DNA of 64,000 nt from MFD04716-140 sp963703125 (GTDB taxonomy: Bacteria; Bacteroidota; Bacteroidia; Flavobacteriales; Flavobacteriaceae). Numbering within the stretch: the stretch's first letter is position 1; every line of letters starts with the position of its first letter. The stretch spans positions 3,534,001 through 3,598,000 of the forward strand of contig OY969790.1 in assembly GCA_963703125.1 (NCBI GenBank). The letters run 5' to 3'. Made by a program: the position numbers and the translations under genes. Below, piece by piece: positions 41,199-49,725 of this stretch. The notes beneath the pieces were generated by a model, which had not been told where the DNA came from, ran no database searches, and saw only the letters and a program-made list of their open reading frames with translations.

Positions 41199-43598
41199 AT
41201 GCATCAAAAATCAAAAAACAAACAAGCCAGGGACTTTATTGTAAGTCTAGCAATAATGGCCATGGCCACAATGGTAGTGGGACAACAGGATTATACCATA
41301 AGTGGTAAAATTACCGATAAAGCTAGCGGGGAAACACTCTTTGGTGCTTCCATTTTTTTATCGGGAACAACCTATGGGGGAATCACAAATGAATATGGCT
41401 TTTACTCGCTTACGGCCCCAAAGGGTACCTATACTTTGGTAATATCCTATATGGGCTATATGGAATCGAACAAAGAAATTATACTTGAGGCCAATCAAAA
41501 AATTGATTTTGAATTGAATGAGAATTCCACAAAACTTGATGAAGTAATAGTTTCAGCCGATGAACCTGAGCGTGCCATACTTCGAAAACCGGAGATGAGT
41601 GTATCAAAGTTGAATATTAGCACCGTAAAACAAATGCCGGTTGTACTTGGAGAAGTTGATATTCTTAAATCTATTCAGTTACTCCCTGGAGTAACCAATA
41701 ATGGTGAAGGCTCTAGTGGATTCAATGTGAGGGGAGGGGCCGCTGATCAAAACTTAGTACTTCTGGATGAAGCTATCATTTACAATACTTCGCACTTACT
41801 GGGCTTCTTCTCAATTTTTAATGCCGATGCCATAAAGGATATTAAACTTTATAAAGGTGGGATTCCAGCAAGATTCGGTGGACGCGCCTCTTCGGTTTTG
41901 GACATTCGGCAAAAAGATGGGAATAGTAAAAACTTCGCAATGACAGGAGGTATTGGTATTATATCTAGTCGCTTAGCACTCGAAGGACCCATGTATAAAG
42001 ACAGGGGTTCCTATTTGGTCGCCGCCAGAGGATCGTATGCCCATCTTTTGTTGAAAGCGGCAGGGGAGAAAAATGGAGCTAATTTCTATGATATAAACTT
42101 AAAGACCAATTATAACATAAATGACAGTAACCGACTTTTCCTTTCCGGGTATTTTGGGCGGGACGCCTTTAATTTCGGAGATAGCTTTGACAGTAGTTAT
42201 GGCAATTTATCTGGAAATTTGCGATGGAACCACATCTTTAACGATCGGTTGTTTTCAAATCTTTCATTGATTTACAGCAAGTATGATTACAATCTTGGTA
42301 TTAAAATAGAGGAGTTTGATTGGATTTCATCCATAAACAATTACAACGTCAAATACGATTTCAAATACTATGTAAACGATGTCTTTAAATTGGATTTTGG
42401 TGCTAGCGGAATCTATTACGACTTTGACCCGGGGCAAATAAAACCCACTTCATCCACATCAGCGATCAATGCTTTGTCCCTTGATAGAAAAAAAGCAACG
42501 GAGAGTGGTCTATATATCAATGCAGAGCATAGCCTTACGGATAAGTTCACGGCCCAATATGGCCTAAGGTATAGTACATTCAGCAGATTAGGGGGGCAAG
42601 CCATGACAATTTATGCAAATGGACAACCGGTTGTTTATAACAATGTTCTTGGTATTTACGAAAGAGGTGAGGCCATTGGAGAAAAGGAATATGCCAAAGG
42701 AGAAACAATTAAGAGCTACGGGAATTTTGAACCAAGAGTGGCCTTGGCGTATGAACTTAATGAATCCTCAGCTGTGAAGTTGGGGTATTCCCGTGCTGCG
42801 CAATACATACATCTACTTTCCAATACAACCTCGGTCACTCCCTTGGATGTTTGGACCCCAAGTGGTGAATTTATTAAACCTCAAATTGCAGATCAGTATG
42901 CCTTGGGTTACTTTAAGAACTTCAAAGATCAGGTATATTCTATGGAAGTTGAGGCCTATTATAAGATAGTTGACAACCGAATAGATTATATTGATGGGTC
43001 CGATCTTATAGGAAATAATACTATTGAGACCGAAATACTGAACGGTGAATCAAGGGCTTATGGGTTGGAGTTTCTTTTTCGCAAAAATGAAGGTGATTTT
43101 ACAGGATGGTTAGCGTATACACTATCAAAAGCTGAACAACGCTCTTTTGGGGGTAAAGCCGGCGGACTCGGAATAAATAACGGGAATTGGTACAATACCG
43201 CATATGATAGGACGCATGATATATCACTGACAGGGGCCTACCAAATGAACGATAGATGGAGTTTTGGTGCAAATCTTGTTTTTCAAACGGGTCGGCCCGT
43301 GACTTATCCCAATGGTCAATTTGAGTATGAGGGAATGTCCATTGCGAGTTATTCCGATCGTAACTCGGATCGATTGCCTGCCTATCATAGACTTGACATT
43401 TCTGCCACTTATAGACCAAACAGGAAACCCCAGAAAAGATGGAAAGGGGAGTGGGTATTTGGAATTTATAATCTATATAACCATAAGAATGCGGCTTCAG
43501 TTTCCTTTGGTCAAAATGTTGATACGGGAGCCAATGAAGCCACAAGAACTGCCATTTTCGGTATCGTCCCTTCCGCAACGTATAACTTTAAATTTTAA
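41199..43598 (+). CDS. TonB-dependent outer-membrane receptor with carboxypeptidase-like N-domain
   Basis: 799 residues. Signal peptide (about 1-28), a CarboxypepD_reg-like beta-sandwich (about 30-115, YTISGKITDKASGETLFGASIFL), the plug domain (about 120-240, GFNVRGGAADQNLVLLDEAIIYNTSHLLGFFS, KLYKGGIPARFGGRASSVLDI), and the 22-stranded barrel to the terminal F. It ends 5 bases before the DUF4249 gene. Such pairs form nutrient-uptake systems parallel to SusC/SusD. The substrate is unknown. It is divergent from the ECF sigma operon, which may regulate it. Confidence 0.93.
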   Translation: MHQKSKNKQARDFIVSLAIMAMATMVVGQQDYTISGKITDKASGETLFGASIFLSGTTYGGITNEYGFYSLTAPKGTYTLVISYMGYMESNKEIILEANQKIDFELNENSTKLDEVIVSADEPERAILRKPEMSVSKLNISTVKQMPVVLGEVDILKSIQLLPGVTNNGEGSSGFNVRGGAADQNLVLLDEAIIYNTSHLLGFFSIFNADAIKDIKLYKGGIPARFGGRASSVLDIRQKDGNSKNFAMTGGIGIISSRLALEGPMYKDRGSYLVAARGSYAHLLLKAAGEKNGANFYDINLKTNYNINDSNRLFLSGYFGRDAFNFGDSFDSSYGNLSGNLRWNHIFNDRLFSNLSLIYSKYDYNLGIKIEEFDWISSINNYNVKYDFKYYVNDVFKLDFGASGIYYDFDPGQIKPTSSTSAINALSLDRKKATESGLYINAEHSLTDKFTAQYGLRYSTFSRLGGQAMTIYANGQPVVYNNVLGIYERGEAIGEKEYAKGETIKSYGNFEPRVALAYELNESSAVKLGYSRAAQYIHLLSNTTSVTPLDVWTPSGEFIKPQIADQYALGYFKNFKDQVYSMEVEAYYKIVDNRIDYIDGSDLIGNNTIETEILNGESRAYGLEFLFRKNEGDFTGWLAYTLSKAEQRSFGGKAGGLGINNGNWYNTAYDRTHDISLTGAYQMNDRWSFGANLVFQTGRPVTYPNGQFEYEGMSIASYSDRNSDRLPAYHRLDISATYRPNRKPQKRWKGEWVFGIYNLYNHKNAASVSFGQNVDTGANEATRTAIFGIVPSATYNFKF

Positions 43599-43603
43599 GT
43601 AAA

Positions 43604-44449
43604 ATGAGAACATATTTTAGTAGTATCGTAGTAGTCCTTGGCTTATTTGCAACATCTTGCGAAGATGTAATTGACTTAGAAGTACAAGAGGCACCTATCA
43701 AATTAACCATTGAAGCCTCTTTAGATTGGGAAAAAGGAACATTGGGTAATGAGCAGACCATTAAGTTAAGCACCTCAAAGGGTTACTTTGATAAAAATGC
43801 CGGAACCACTGTGACCGGTGCTTCGGTAAAAGTCACCAATGACTCCTCTAACGAAGTTTTTGTTTTTGAAGACCAAAACAACGGGGAGTACTTTACTTCA
43901 AGCTTTAAACCTGTTGTAAATCAATCGTATACTTTGGAAGTGATCTACAATTCTGAAACATATGTAGCTCATGAAACATTGACCCAAGTGACAGATATTC
44001 AAGATATCACGCAATCCAAGAATAATGGGTTTGATGAGGAAGATTTGGAGGTGAATGTAATTTTTACCGACCCGGAAGAAGAAAACAATTATTATCTCTT
44101 TAAGTTTCAAAAGAGAGGGGATCTTTTGCCAACTTTGGAGAGTGCCGATGATGAATTCGTAAACGGAAACCGAATTAGGTGGTATCACGAAAAAAATGAC
44201 GATGCGGATACCGATAAAAATGAGGCTTTTGTGCCTGGGGATTTGGTGGATATTAATTTCTATGGAATATCTGAGCAATACTATAATTATATTAAAATAC
44301 TCATTGAACAGTCGGAAGGTGGAGGTTTATTCAGTTCAACACCGGTCGCTTTGAAAGGGAATTGTCTTAACGCGAATAATCCTTCAAACAATGCCTATGG
44401 TTATTTTAGGCTAACACAAATGGTCAGGGCCGATTATACTTTTGAATAA
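43604..44449 (+). CDS. DUF4249 lipoprotein (TonB receptor partner)
   Basis: 281 residues; lipoprotein signal MRTYFSSIVVVLGLFATSC, Cys 19. DUF4249 signatures include VIDLEVQEAPIKLTIEASLDW, the beta-sandwich GASVKVTNDSSNEVF, and DLVDINFYGISEQYYNYIKILIEQ. In the family it probably binds ligand at the outer membrane, SusD-like in role but not in fold. It pairs with the TonB receptor with a 5-base gap. Confidence 0.9.
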   Translation: MRTYFSSIVVVLGLFATSCEDVIDLEVQEAPIKLTIEASLDWEKGTLGNEQTIKLSTSKGYFDKNAGTTVTGASVKVTNDSSNEVFVFEDQNNGEYFTSSFKPVVNQSYTLEVIYNSETYVAHETLTQVTDIQDITQSKNNGFDEEDLEVNVIFTDPEEENNYYLFKFQKRGDLLPTLESADDEFVNGNRIRWYHEKNDDADTDKNEAFVPGDLVDINFYGISEQYYNYIKILIEQSEGGGLFSSTPVALKGNCLNANNPSNNAYGYFRLTQMVRADYTFE

Positions 44450-44521
44450 GTAGGAGAAGGTTCTAGGGCTTTTAGTACGTTAAGTTTTCTTTAAAGAAGC
44501 TGCATTGATTATGAAATGTAG

Positions 44522-44529
44522 TAATTTTG
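44522..44529 (+). promoter_or_regulatory. Bacteroidota -7 box (TAATTTTG) for the VWA/AAA pair
   Basis: A perfect TAnnTTTG whose last base is 3 nt before the ATG at 44533 and 9 nt before the ATG at 44539. Transcription should begin at the start codon itself. Confidence 0.6.
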
Positions 44530-44532
44530 AGG

Positions 44533-45696
44533 ATGGCTATGACTAAAAGAAATGGCTTCCGTTTTGAAACGTACGAAGCCCTAGAGCAATCTCCCTTTGA
44601 TAAACTTTTTGATATTTTTCAAGAGCTTATTACACATACCTCAGGTGATTTTGATGAAGCCATCGACTGGTTACGTGAACTCGATAAGGAGTATGAGCTC
44701 ACAGACGAAAATTATACCATTGACGACTTTATTGAAGAACTAAAAGCCAAAGGTTATATAAGGGAGGAGTTTGAAGATGGCGGTGGCGAAATGGGCTCCG
44801 GGGAAGAAGGAGATGAGGGAGGAGGAAAGGGCAAGACTTCTATTACGGCAAAATTGGAGCGCCTGATCAGACAACGGGCACTTGACCAAATTTTTGGCAA
44901 ACTTAAAAAGAGCGGTGCCGGAAATCACAAAACCGGAAAAATAGGTCAGGGTGACGAGCATACCGGTGAGCTAAGGGAGTTTAGATATGGCGACGGACTT
45001 GAGCGTATTTCAATGACCGAAAGTCTTAAAAATGCCCAAGTCAATAACGGGATTGGAAATTTTTCCCTGACAGAAGACGACCTAGTGGTCGAAGAAACCC
45101 ATCATAAGGCGCAAATGAGCACGGTGCTCATGATAGATATAAGCCATAGCATGATCCTATATGGCGAAGACAGGATTACACCGGCCAAGAAAGTGGCAAT
45201 GGCACTGGCCGAACTTATAACCACAAGGTACCCAAAGGATACGCTTGATATTTTAGTTTTTGGAAACGATGCTTGGCCCATACCTATCAAAGATCTGCCG
45301 TACTTAAAAGTAGGCCCTTATCATACCAATACCGTTGCCGGACTTCAATTGGCCATGGATATGCTTCGCCGTAAACGAAATACCAACAAACAAATTTTTA
45401 TGATAACCGACGGGAAACCCAGTTGTATTAGGTTACCGGATGGTAATTATTACAAGAATAGCGTTGGTTTGGATGATTATATAGTGGAAAGATGTTACAA
45501 TATGGCACGGCAAGCCCGTAAACTACATATCCCTATAACGACTTTTATGATTGCCCAAGATCCCTATCTAATGCAGTTCATACGTCATTTTACCGAAGCT
45601 AATAAAGGCAAAGCCTTTTTTACAGGTTTAAAGGGGTTGGGGGAGATGATTTTTGAGGATTACGAGAATAATAGAAGGAAACGTTTAAAAGGATAA
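44533..45696 (+). CDS. VWA domain protein (MoxR/VWA pair)
   Basis: About 387 residues from the ATG at 44533 (or 385 from 44539). The N-terminal third is helical with a charged Gly/Glu-rich linker (EFEDGGGEMGSGEEGDEGGGKG), and the C-terminal VWA domain (about 190-385) has the MIDAS VLMIDISHSMILYGEDRITPAKK, LDILVFGNDAWPI and FMITDGKPS. It pairs with the MoxR-like ATPase gene downstream. Such pairs act as chaperones for metallo-enzyme or envelope complexes; the client is unknown. Confidence 0.85.
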   Translation: MAMTKRNGFRFETYEALEQSPFDKLFDIFQELITHTSGDFDEAIDWLRELDKEYELTDENYTIDDFIEELKAKGYIREEFEDGGGEMGSGEEGDEGGGKGKTSITAKLERLIRQRALDQIFGKLKKSGAGNHKTGKIGQGDEHTGELREFRYGDGLERISMTESLKNAQVNNGIGNFSLTEDDLVVEETHHKAQMSTVLMIDISHSMILYGEDRITPAKKVAMALAELITTRYPKDTLDILVFGNDAWPIPIKDLPYLKVGPYHTNTVAGLQLAMDMLRRKRNTNKQIFMITDGKPSCIRLPDGNYYKNSVGLDDYIVERCYNMARQARKLHIPITTFMIAQDPYLMQFIRHFTEANKGKAFFTGLKGLGEMIFEDYENNRRKRLKG

Positions 45697-45714
45697 ACTC
45701 GGTTGTCCGTTATC

Positions 45715-45759
45715 AGTTGTTGGTTGATGGTAAGCTCAACAACTGAAAACCATCAACCA
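45715..45759. repeat. Hairpin-forming spacer between the VWA and AAA genes
   Basis: TGGTTGATGGT (45721-45731) and ACCATCAACCA (45749-45759) form an 11-bp stem with a 17-base loop. An alternative stem AGTTGTTG/CAACAACT overlaps it. It is within the VWA-AAA operon and contains no start codon before 45771. Confidence 0.7.
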
Positions 45760-45770
45760 TCAACTACATT

Positions 45771-47240
45771 ATGAAATTGAACTACAAAGAAATATCCTCC
45801 CTAGGGGAGCTAAAAAAAGCAGGTTACCAAAGTAAAAGCATCAAAGATGAACTCAGAAATAACCTACGAGAGAAGTTAAAGAATGGAACTGAAACTTTTG
45901 CTGGTGTGCATGGGTATGGAAATTCTGTAATCCCAGAATTGGAGCGTGCCATTCTATCCCGTCATAACATTAATCTTTTAGGACTTAGAGGACAGGCAAA
46001 AACACGTTTGGCGAGATTGATGGTGGATCTTTTGGATGAATGGATCCCAATAGTGGAAGGTTCCGAAATAAATGATGACCCATTAAGGCCCATTTCAAGG
46101 TTTGCAAAGGACCTTTTATTGGAAAAAGGAGACAAAACACCTATTTCGTGGTTGCACAAAAGTGACCGCTTCTATGAAAAACTGGCCACACCGGATGTTA
46201 CCGTTGCGGATTTGATCGGTGATGTTGACCCTATAAAAGCGGCAAATCTGAAATTGTCATATGCCGATGACAGGGTTATCCACTTCGGAATGATTCCGAG
46301 AGCCAATAGGTGCATCTTCGTAATCAATGAATTACCCGATCTTCAGGCCAGAATACAAGTGGCGCTGTTCAACATTCTGGAGGAAGGCGATGTTCAAATC
46401 CGGGGGTTTAAATTAAGGTTGCCCCTAGACCTTCAATTTGTGTTTACTGCAAACCCGGAAGACTATACGAACCGCGGCAGCATCGTCACACCGTTGAAAG
46501 ACCGTATAGGGTCACAAATTTTGACCCACTACCCAGATGATATAGAAACTGCGAGAAAAATAACCGAACAGGAATCTAAACTTGATACGCGCCAGACAAG
46601 TGTTGTGTATGTACCTGACGTGGCAAAAGACCTGCTCGAACAAATAAGTTTTGAAGCCAGGAACAGCGAATATGTCGATGCTAAGAGCGGTGTAAGTGCC
46701 AGAACAAGTATTACGGCATTCGAAAATTTGCTAAGTACGGCCGAACGAAGGGTTTTGATGACCGGGGCAGAAAACACTATGGTTCGCCTAAGTGATTTTC
46801 TAGGACTCATTCCTTCTATAACAGGTAAGATAGAATTGGTTTACGAAGGTGAGCAGGAGGGAGCAGATGCAGTTGCCGAAATACTCATTGATGATGCGGT
46901 CAAGACCTTGTTCGAAGCGTATTTTCCTAAAATAAATAAGTTGGAGAAGAAAGATGCGGTTACTCCCTATGATGATTTGTTGCATTGGTTCTTTCAAGGT
47001 GAAGGTTTTGAATTATTGGATGATTTTACGGAGGAGGAATACAAGCGAACTTTGGACAGCATTCCCGCCCTCAATGATTTAATTAAGAAAAATCAGCCCG
47101 ACTACCCAAAAGAAGACATCTATTTCCTAAAGGAATTGCTTTTGTGGGGTCTCGTGTCACATAAGAAGTTGAATAAGCATCGGTTTTCCGAAGGCTATCA
47201 CTTCAAGGATTTATATGGTAGTTTTATAAGTGGACTTTAA
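45771..47240 (+). CDS. MoxR-like AAA+ ATPase
   Basis: 489 residues. AAA+ module: Walker A GLRGQAKTRLARL (about 65-78, AK in place of the usual GK), Walker B CIFVINELPDLQAR with NE in place of DE, and sensor 1 FVFTANPEDYTNRG, typical of the MoxR/magnesium chelatase I clade. A C-terminal helical lid and family extension follow (DAVTPYDDLLHWFFQGEGFELL). It works with the VWA protein encoded upstream, probably as a hexameric chaperone. Confidence 0.85.
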   Translation: MKLNYKEISSLGELKKAGYQSKSIKDELRNNLREKLKNGTETFAGVHGYGNSVIPELERAILSRHNINLLGLRGQAKTRLARLMVDLLDEWIPIVEGSEINDDPLRPISRFAKDLLLEKGDKTPISWLHKSDRFYEKLATPDVTVADLIGDVDPIKAANLKLSYADDRVIHFGMIPRANRCIFVINELPDLQARIQVALFNILEEGDVQIRGFKLRLPLDLQFVFTANPEDYTNRGSIVTPLKDRIGSQILTHYPDDIETARKITEQESKLDTRQTSVVYVPDVAKDLLEQISFEARNSEYVDAKSGVSARTSITAFENLLSTAERRVLMTGAENTMVRLSDFLGLIPSITGKIELVYEGEQEGADAVAEILIDDAVKTLFEAYFPKINKLEKKDAVTPYDDLLHWFFQGEGFELLDDFTEEEYKRTLDSIPALNDLIKKNQPDYPKEDIYFLKELLLWGLVSHKKLNKHRFSEGYHFKDLYGSFISGL

Positions 47241-47243
47241 ACA

Positions 47244-47272
47244 AAAAACCCTGGTTTTTAATCAGGGTTTTT
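47244..47272. terminator. Bidirectional terminator
   Basis: A 10-bp stem, AAAAACCCTG / CAGGGTTTTT, with a 9-base loop; each side has A- or T-rich flanks. It lies between the AAA gene and the converging histidine kinase gene. Confidence 0.85.
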
Positions 47273-47294
47273 CTTTCATAGCAATTATCTTCCA

Positions 47295-48788
47295 TTATAC
47301 CTGGTATGCAGGTAAGTTGAAACTAAATGAACTTCCTTCCTTCGGCTTACTTAGCACTGTAATGGTAGTATCATGGAGCTCCATGATTTTTTTAACAATG
47401 GCCAAGCCCAGACCATATCCTTGCTTTTTTGAACTTTTGTCAACTTGTTTATAGCGATCAAATATGAAGGGTTGCTCATTCACCGGAATTCCAGACCCGG
47501 TATCCGTAATATTTATTTCGACGTTCGTACCTTTCTTATGCAGTGATAGGGTCACTTTTCCACCTGCGTCGGTATACTTTAAGGCATTTTCAATAAGGTT
47601 TTGCAAAGCACGCTCCACCAAGCTCAAATCAGCAAACACCAAGCAATTATCCTCAGGGTTGTCCAATTCAAGCTCAATTTTCTTTTGTATCGCCAACACT
47701 CGGAATTTGGCAATAAGGTCATGCGACAGTTCGGTAATCGAAAATGGCTCTTTGACTGGAGTAACCTGTTCTGCCTCAAGTTTAGAATACTCGAACAATT
47801 GATTTATCAAGTTTGACAATCGGTCAACATTGTCATGGGTAATTTGCAAATACTCTTCCTTTTCAGCTTCAGAGAGCGTACCATGCTTCATCTGCAAAGT
47901 TTCGATATATCCCTTTAATATTGCCAAAGGTGTTCTAAGATCATGGGAAACATTGGCAATCAGTTCTCTTCTAAGCAGATCCACTGATTTCATCTTGTCC
48001 ATATTTCCAACAATGGTATCCGCCATTTCATTAAAAGATTTTGCGAAAATTCCGATATCGGAATTTTCGGGATTTTCAATACGGGCATTCAAATCACCTT
48101 CTTGAAATTTTTTAACGGTTCCCGTTATTAGCCGTAAGTTTTTTGTTAGAAACCAAATACTTAATAGTCCAATGATAGCTGCGAACAACATTGTCAATAA
48201 AACGGCCCCGATTCCCAATTTAGCAAAGTATTGGCCTAGTAGATTGTTACTTATGGTATCAAACTGCTTGCCGGCAAGAATAATATAAATAAAGCCTTCA
48301 TGGCCGTCAATGGAGAAAGGTGCGGCCGAGAAAATTTTCTGTTCTCCCAGATTCCGCGGGTCATCGCCCAATACAAATTTCTTTCCACCACTTTTGATAA
48401 AATCATTTATAGGTCCCAATGAAACCTTTCTTTCGGGAGCGTTGGCACCATGCTCCAGCACAACCGAATAGAGAACTTCCCCGGTTTCATCCAAAAGATA
48501 GACCTCTATGCCCTGATTAACGGCCATCATATCATGCATAAGATCCCCAAATAACGGTTTGTTAACACTACCATCTTCTAAAAAGGGTGAGGCATCCTTA
48601 AATTTTTCGGCAATAACGTGATTTGCGACATTTGAATTGACTCTCTGTGTGGTCTCTTCACTATACTTATTGGCAAAATACCCAGTAATAAAAATATAGG
48701 AGATACCCATGAGTAGCACAAGAACAACAAAGGCTGCCCATAATTTTTTGACGAGCTTTGGGGTCAATGTTTTTTCTTCCTTTCTCAT
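47295..48788 (-). CDS. Sensor histidine kinase (HAMP, HisKA)
   Basis: 497 residues. Membrane helices at about 16-38 and 190-215 enclose a periplasmic sensor of some 150 residues. HAMP domain (about 215-275, LRLITGTVKKFQEGDLNARIENPENSDIGI), dimerisation helix with SHDLRTPLAILKGYIETL (phospho-His), N box QNLIENALKYTDAGG, G1 NITDTGSGIP, and the G2 YGLGLAIVKKI. It overlaps the response regulator gene by 4 bases and pairs with it. The signal is unknown. Confidence 0.93.
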   Translation of the reverse strand: MRKEEKTLTPKLVKKLWAAFVVLVLLMGISYIFITGYFANKYSEETTQRVNSNVANHVIAEKFKDASPFLEDGSVNKPLFGDLMHDMMAVNQGIEVYLLDETGEVLYSVVLEHGANAPERKVSLGPINDFIKSGGKKFVLGDDPRNLGEQKIFSAAPFSIDGHEGFIYIILAGKQFDTISNNLLGQYFAKLGIGAVLLTMLFAAIIGLLSIWFLTKNLRLITGTVKKFQEGDLNARIENPENSDIGIFAKSFNEMADTIVGNMDKMKSVDLLRRELIANVSHDLRTPLAILKGYIETLQMKHGTLSEAEKEEYLQITHDNVDRLSNLINQLFEYSKLEAEQVTPVKEPFSITELSHDLIAKFRVLAIQKKIELELDNPEDNCLVFADLSLVERALQNLIENALKYTDAGGKVTLSLHKKGTNVEINITDTGSGIPVNEQPFIFDRYKQVDKSSKKQGYGLGLAIVKKIMELHDTTITVLSKPKEGSSFSFNLPAYQV

Positions 48789-49483
48789 GTGGCAATGTCT
48801 TCATTGAATTTGTAACCCACTCCCCATGTGGTCAAGATATAGTTTGGGTGCGCCATGTCCGATTCTATTTTGGCGCGAAGACGATTAATGTGGGAATTAA
48901 CGGTGTGATCGTAACCTTCAAAATTATAACCCCAAATTATATTCAATAATTCTGTCCTGCTGTAGTTGCGACCCGGGTTAGAGGCCATCAAAACCAGTAA
49001 TTCAAATTCTTTAGGTGAAAGATCAACTTTTTGATTATCCAACAAAACCTTCCTTTTTTCAATATCAATGTAAAGACCTTCGGCAGAAATTGATGAAGAA
49101 TCCTTTTGATGCTCTTCTTTAGTCACACTTCTACGGATTACTGCTTTAACCCGGGCAAGAAACTCTCTAATGCTAAAAGGTTTGGTAATATAGTCATCTG
49201 CACCTATTTCCAAACCCAGCACTCGGTCTATTTCTTCCGATTTCGCAGTGAGCATAATTATAGGAGTGTTTTTCACGGCCCTTACTTTTTTACATATCTC
49301 TACGCCATCCATAGTGGGTAAAGTCAAATCAAGTATAATCAGGTCATACTCATGCTCTAAGGCCATTTTTAGGCCTATACCTCCATCGGTCGCCTTTGAT
49401 GTGGTATAAATTAAATCCGTTAGATGTATTTCCAGAAGTCGAACGATCTCGGGATCATCTTCTATAATAAGTATGTGTTTCAT
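48785..49483 (-). CDS. OmpR-family response regulator
   Basis: 232 residues from the ATG at 49483; a longer frame is rejected because relatives begin MKHILIIEDDPEIV. Receiver domain (1-120) with the D-D pair near 9-10 and phospho-Asp in LIILDLTLPTMDG (about 53), Lys in TKPFSI; then the winged-helix domain (about 135-230) with LSPKEFELLVLMASNPGRNYSRTELLNIIWGYNFEGYDHTVNSHINRLRAKIE. It pairs with the kinase at 47295. Confidence 0.95.
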   Translation of the reverse strand: MKHILIIEDDPEIVRLLEIHLTDLIYTTSKATDGGIGLKMALEHEYDLIILDLTLPTMDGVEICKKVRAVKNTPIIMLTAKSEEIDRVLGLEIGADDYITKPFSIREFLARVKAVIRRSVTKEEHQKDSSSISAEGLYIDIEKRKVLLDNQKVDLSPKEFELLVLMASNPGRNYSRTELLNIIWGYNFEGYDHTVNSHINRLRAKIESDMAHPNYILTTWGVGYKFNEDIAT

Positions 49484-49725
49484 ATTCAATTGGACACGAA
49501 TGAAGTCAAAAGTTATCACATAAATATCACAAATAAATCAAAACTATTTATTTAGACAATAGCCTGTGCAAAAAGACACGTTGCGGCTATATTGTGCTAT
49601 TTGATGAATGATTAGGCGTAAAGTTCACGAAACGCTTACAAATTTGACCCTAATGTTTAAGATTCTGTGATCACTTTGTTATACTAGGTTAGTTAATTTG
49701 TTTTGAATTACTAAAACAACATACT

